In this document: in pieces, positions 20,880 through 23,843 of the stretch
Layout: every line of letters starts with the position of its first letter
How positions within the stretch are numbered: position 1 is the first letter of the stretch
Translations under genes and position numbers: made by a program
Assembly (NCBI GenBank): GCA_902766675.1
Contig: CACXEN010000249.1
Location: 1 to 23,843 of the forward strand
DNA: 23,843 nucleotides
DNA from: an uncultured Erysipelotrichaceae bacterium
GTDB lineage: Bacteria; Bacillota_I; Bacilli_A; Erysipelotrichales; Erysipelotrichaceae
Direction: 5' to 3'
The notes under the pieces: model-generated
What the model was told of the DNA's origin: nothing
The model's database searches: none
What the model saw: the letters and a program-made list of their open reading frames with translations, nothing else

Positions 20880-23561
20880 TCACAACCCATACGCACTCAT
20901 AATCTCACGGAATTCTTTTGAATACGCAAATCCCTTCATCACTTCATCCCGGTTTTTTCCGGCATCCAGCTGTCCAACCCAGTCGGCTTTTCCGGCTGCA
21001 TCAGAAGCTCTGCCAAGAAATGTTTCATATAGGGTTTCCACATAATCTGCATTACTCAGATTTTTATTCAGATACTCCTCAGAGTGGAAGAAGCTCATAG
21101 CAACATCCAATGCCGTCATCCGTCCTGTATTGATTGCATGGCACCAGTCTTCTACTCCCAGTGTTTCACCTTTTCTTCCAAGGGCTTTTGTATAATTTCT
21201 CAGCACAAAGTTTCTGACACCTGCACGATATTGGTTGGATCCGTCTTCTTCCATTGTTCCTCTTGCAATACCATACTGGTCACATAGATTGGCAAATTCA
21301 ACAGAATTGACAAATCCGGCAAGGACATGTACTCTTCCTTCTCCTTTGGCAAGTGAGTTCATCCAGGTGTCTTTTCCAATCGGATCAGCATCACGATTAA
21401 AGAAGGTCTGATACAGCGCATCTACATAATCCGCATCACTCAGATTGCGCTTGGTAAATTCTTCGCTGCATATAAAGCCACGCGCAAGCGAAGCGCCATC
21501 CATGGTGCCGCTTGAGAGTCCTCCCACCCATGTGTTGAGTCCAACCGGATCCGGATTGCGGTTCAATACGACGGTATACATCCTGCTGACAAATGCCTGT
21601 ATCTTGTCAGCTGCATCCTTCATCTGTTCCGCATCCTGTTTATTTCCTTCATCTACTACCAGAAATGTAGAGTTGTGCTTTACATGAAAACAGCCCCAGT
21701 GGTCAGCTCCGTCCTCTTTAACAGCCACATCGGTATCCCGCTCAATTTGTGCAGCATTGTGCTCCGGATTCCAATAATAAAGGTTCATGCCATGATCCTG
21801 ATATCTCTTGAAAAAGTCTGAACGCACTCTTACCTCTGCACTTCCCGGAAGTACACCATTGTCAGCAAAAATAACCTTTAAAACATTGTGATTTTCTCCC
21901 GCTATCATTTCTCTGGTATCTTCCAATGTCACTTCCAATGCGATATCCTTAGGATTGGTAATATCTTTTCCATTGAAAAGCCATCGATAGTCTCTGCTAA
22001 AAATTGCTAAATTAACATCTTTTCCTTTAATTGCAGCAAAGATTTCTGATTTGATAGTCTTGGTACTGTCAATTAAAATCTGTCCGGTTTCTCCTTCTTT
22101 TAATCCCTGTACACTTCTAAGCAGTGCCGGGTTGGATAATCCCATTTCAAATGCGACATCAAACTCATCTTTGACTGTCATCGTCTCCGCTCCGGACGCA
22201 ATGTATGCCTTTTTCCGGTCACTGCCAAAGCCTTTGATGTAGCTTCCCTGCTCGTTTTTGGAATATCCTTCCTTCGGCCATCCCTCAAAATATTGTGAAA
22301 CATTGCCTGCCTTGTCTGTGATATCGATCTGTCCCACACGGTAAATGCCACTGACAACATCTGTAGTAACAGGAATCTCAATCACATAAGTACCGGTTCC
22401 TTTATCAGGTCTTATGATATTGCCGCAGTAATACACGTCATTTCCCTGATAGGTGTACAAATAAACACGGATATTATCTATAACATCATCTTCAATTGCA
22501 TGCACTTCCACTCTGGCAACATCCGGCTTTACTACCTCCGAGGTAAGGATCTTCACATAATCAATCTCCGGATCCTGCACATCTCCTTCTGAAATAATCT
22601 GGAGCGTTTTTCCATTTTCGATATAGCATTTCTGCCCTTCTGATGTAATGCTTGGCAGATAATATCCATTTTCATCTTTTTTATAGCCGGAAGCATTCCA
22701 TCCATCAAAGTAATCGGAAGAATTATTCGCTTTATCCCAGATCTGCACTTCTCCCAGATACAGGTTGCCACGGGTCACCCCCGATACCTTGATCGGAATG
22801 GCATAGGTACCGGTCTTTTTACCATCCAGGCTCTGTCTCTGCGAAAAGCTTTTCATTTCACCATCAACATATGTATAAAATGACAGTGTAATCACATCAA
22901 TTCCGCTTTCTTCTTCGACGACATCAATATTTGCATAAAAGGTACTTCCGTTTTTGACCTTATCCGCATCAATAGATACATTGGTCACTTTGGGAGAAAT
23001 CTCATCATCTCCATTGTCATTGGTAACTGCTATTGTTGCTCCCGAAGCGATATAACATTTATTATCTGTTGTAAAGCCTGGCACATATGATCCATTCGCA
23101 TCTGTCTTGTATCCATCTTTATCCCAACCATCAAAATATTGCGTCTTGTTTCCTCCAAGATCTGCAATATCTATCTGCCCAATGTAATAGTTGCCGGACT
23201 TTGCATCTGCCGGAATAGTAAGCTGCAATTCATGCATACCGGTATACCAATTCAGATTTTCCGTCATTTGGGAAGAGATTATCTGCAATCCATCTTCATT
23301 GTAAGTATATATGCTTACGCTTGCACTTGTTACACCTGTACCTTCCTCTACAACATCCAAACTCAGGGTAACTGTTTCACCCTTCTTGGCAACTGTCTTG
23401 TCCATTGTGATCTGATTGATAACAGGTGCTGTGGTATCAGTACCTGATTCCACCTGCAGTTCGGTTGCATGGATATCACTTGCCAGCATCATAGATATCC
23501 ATATAGCAAATGTTGCTATGCATGAATGCAGGATGTGCTTTTTCATCTTGTGTTTGTTCAT
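20880..23561 (-). CDS. Secreted Ig-like repeat protein with C-terminal DUF4214 domains
   Basis: 893 residues. An N-terminal signal peptide has basic MNKHKMKKH, a hydrophobic core and cleavage near SDIHA-TE (about 31-33). Three Ig-like repeats of about 145 residues follow from about 40, 186 and 334. Each has an early D/E-x-x-P-x-(I/V) start, a (Y/F)xTY core and an IDI(A/T)D.(G/A)N..(Q/D)YF(D/E)GW..(D/E)GY end that leads to a CYI or AYIASG(A) segment. A middle domain spans about 470-640. The C-terminus (about 650-893) has four related units of the DUF4214 type, such as YTVVLNRNPDPVGLNTWVGG and YQTFFNRDADPIGKDTW, ending in SxEF. There is no LPXTG or anchor. It is probably an exported cell-surface or matrix protein. 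GGGGGA lies before the ATG. Confidence 0.88.
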   Translation of the reverse strand: MNKHKMKKHILHSCIATFAIWISMMLASDIHATELQVESGTDTTAPVINQITMDKTVAKKGETVTLSLDVVEEGTGVTSASVSIYTYNEDGLQIISSQMTENLNWYTGMHELQLTIPADAKSGNYYIGQIDIADLGGNKTQYFDGWDKDGYKTDANGSYVPGFTTDNKCYIASGATIAVTNDNGDDEISPKVTNVSIDADKVKNGSTFYANIDVVEEESGIDVITLSFYTYVDGEMKSFSQRQSLDGKKTGTYAIPIKVSGVTRGNLYLGEVQIWDKANNSSDYFDGWNASGYKKDENGYYLPSITSEGQKCYIENGKTLQIISEGDVQDPEIDYVKILTSEVVKPDVARVEVHAIEDDVIDNIRVYLYTYQGNDVYYCGNIIRPDKGTGTYVIEIPVTTDVVSGIYRVGQIDITDKAGNVSQYFEGWPKEGYSKNEQGSYIKGFGSDRKKAYIASGAETMTVKDEFDVAFEMGLSNPALLRSVQGLKEGETGQILIDSTKTIKSEIFAAIKGKDVNLAIFSRDYRWLFNGKDITNPKDIALEVTLEDTREMIAGENHNVLKVIFADNGVLPGSAEVRVRSDFFKRYQDHGMNLYYWNPEHNAAQIERDTDVAVKEDGADHWGCFHVKHNSTFLVVDEGNKQDAEQMKDAADKIQAFVSRMYTVVLNRNPDPVGLNTWVGGLSSGTMDGASLARGFICSEEFTKRNLSDADYVDALYQTFFNRDADPIGKDTWMNSLAKGEGRVHVLAGFVNSVEFANLCDQYGIARGTMEEDGSNQYRAGVRNFVLRNYTKALGRKGETLGVEDWCHAINTGRMTALDVAMSFFHSEEYLNKNLSNADYVETLYETFLGRASDAAGKADWVGQLDAGKNRDEVMKGFAYSKEFREIMSAYGL

Positions 23562-23592
23562 TTGTTGATTCCCCCTCTTATTTTATTGAATT

Positions 23593-23642
23593 GCTTAAAA
23601 AAATGCTAAATTTGGTGCACGTAAACGTACATATGAATTGTA
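23593..23642 (-). promoter_or_regulatory. Partial third copy of the promoter/leader module before the DUF4214 gene
   Basis: The minus strand reads TGTTACAAT (-10 at 23637-23642 with TG), then GTACGTTTACGTGCACCAAATTTAGCATTTTTTT, matching the downstream half of the modules at 20.1 and 20.5 kb. The expected -35 region is replaced by the Rpn-derived direct repeat, leaving TATGTC, a poor -35. It is the only recognisable promoter for the DUF4214 gene, with a leader of about 70 bases. Confidence 0.5.
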
Positions 23643-23647
23643 ACATA

Positions 23648-23769
23648 GCAGGTTTCTGCGACATAATCACTGATGCTATGTATGTCCATCAACATTCATC
23701 CTGTCAGATCTGCTATGGTACTTTTTATTGTTCACTCATTTTTTTCTTAAATGCAGCTTCATCCATGCC
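23648..23769. repeat. Direct repeat B, right of the DUF4214 gene
   Basis: Second copy of the 123-bp segment at 20653-20775, one base shorter in a T run. It comprises the tail of the Rpn-family gene and about 75 bases beyond its stop. It begins five bases upstream of the DUF4214 -10 element, so the repeat boundary falls inside the promoter. Confidence 0.85.
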
Positions 23770-23843
23770 TGCTTTTTCAGCAGCTTTCTGAATTGTGATT
23801 GTTCCGTCGTTTACTAATTCTGCAAGCATACTAAAACTGCCTT
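23725..23843 (-). CDS. Rpn-family PD-(D/E)XK transposase/nuclease, C-terminal end (partial)
   Basis: Thirty-eight codons run in from the right edge: GSFSMLAELVNDGTITIQKA then AEKAGMDEAAFKKKMSEQ and TAA. This is the usual C-terminal tail of Rpn-like PDDEXK_2 family proteins of gut Firmicutes, with a helix-turn-helix-like ending. The nuclease core lies outside the window, so integrity cannot be judged. A degenerate version of the same tail is found after the DUF4214 gene. Confidence 0.7.
   Translation of the reverse strand, partial: GSFSMLAELVNDGTITIQKAAEKAGMDEAAFKKKMSEQ

Noticed and set aside
20880..23561. CRISPR or tandem-repeat array in the DUF4214 gene
   Set aside because: The repeats are diverged protein domains (Ig-like and DUF4214 units), not short identical DNA repeats with spacers.

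Overview
The window looks like an accessory surface-polysaccharide locus from a low-GC Firmicute, most likely a gut or rumen Lachnospiraceae-type Clostridium. The signs are AT-rich coding sequence, AGGAGG-type ribosome binding sites on many genes, degenerate IS66 and IS110 elements, an Rpn-type nuclease fragment, and a secreted Ig-like/DUF4214 protein. The family placement is inference; no rRNA or other phylogenetic marker is present. No tRNA, rRNA or CRISPR array was seen.

Layout. 1-1090: transposon debris. Two IS66 transposase fragments point away from each other from a shared motif; the rightward one has a stop and a frameshift. A terminator and one arm of a 138-bp inverted repeat follow. 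1197-19623: eighteen genes, all on the minus strand and mostly overlapping or nearly so, transcribed from about 19.7 kb leftwards. 19624-20600: a gene-free control region with an extended -10 promoter, two copies of an 81-bp promoter/leader module, and the other arm of the inverted repeat. 20612-23843: a terminator, a broken Rpn fragment, a secreted 893-residue Ig-like/DUF4214 protein, and the C-terminus of an Rpn-family protein running off the right edge. A 123-bp direct repeat brackets the DUF4214 gene.

How the genes fit. The promoter-proximal part builds a Wzx/Wzy-type polymer: two SDR sugar-nucleotide enzymes (one GalE-like), UDP-galactopyranose mutase (Galf supply), four or five glycosyltransferases, a Wzy-like polymerase and a Wzx-like flippase. 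The distal part is a nonulosonic-acid (sialic/pseudaminic acid-like) module: CapE/PseB-type UDP-GlcNAc 4,6-dehydratase/5-epimerase, NeuD/PglD-like acyltransferase, a second hexapeptide acyltransferase, SpsF-type cytidylyltransferase, DegT-type aminotransferase and NeuB-type condensing synthase. The expected UDP-sugar hydrolase (PseG) or hydrolysing epimerase (NeuC) was not recognised. In the slot after NeuB sit a soluble DUF218/YdcF-like protein and a 204-residue protein of no family I recognise. This gap is the best lead for new biochemistry here. No initiating phosphoglycosyl transferase or chain-length/tyrosine-kinase system is present, so those functions must lie elsewhere.
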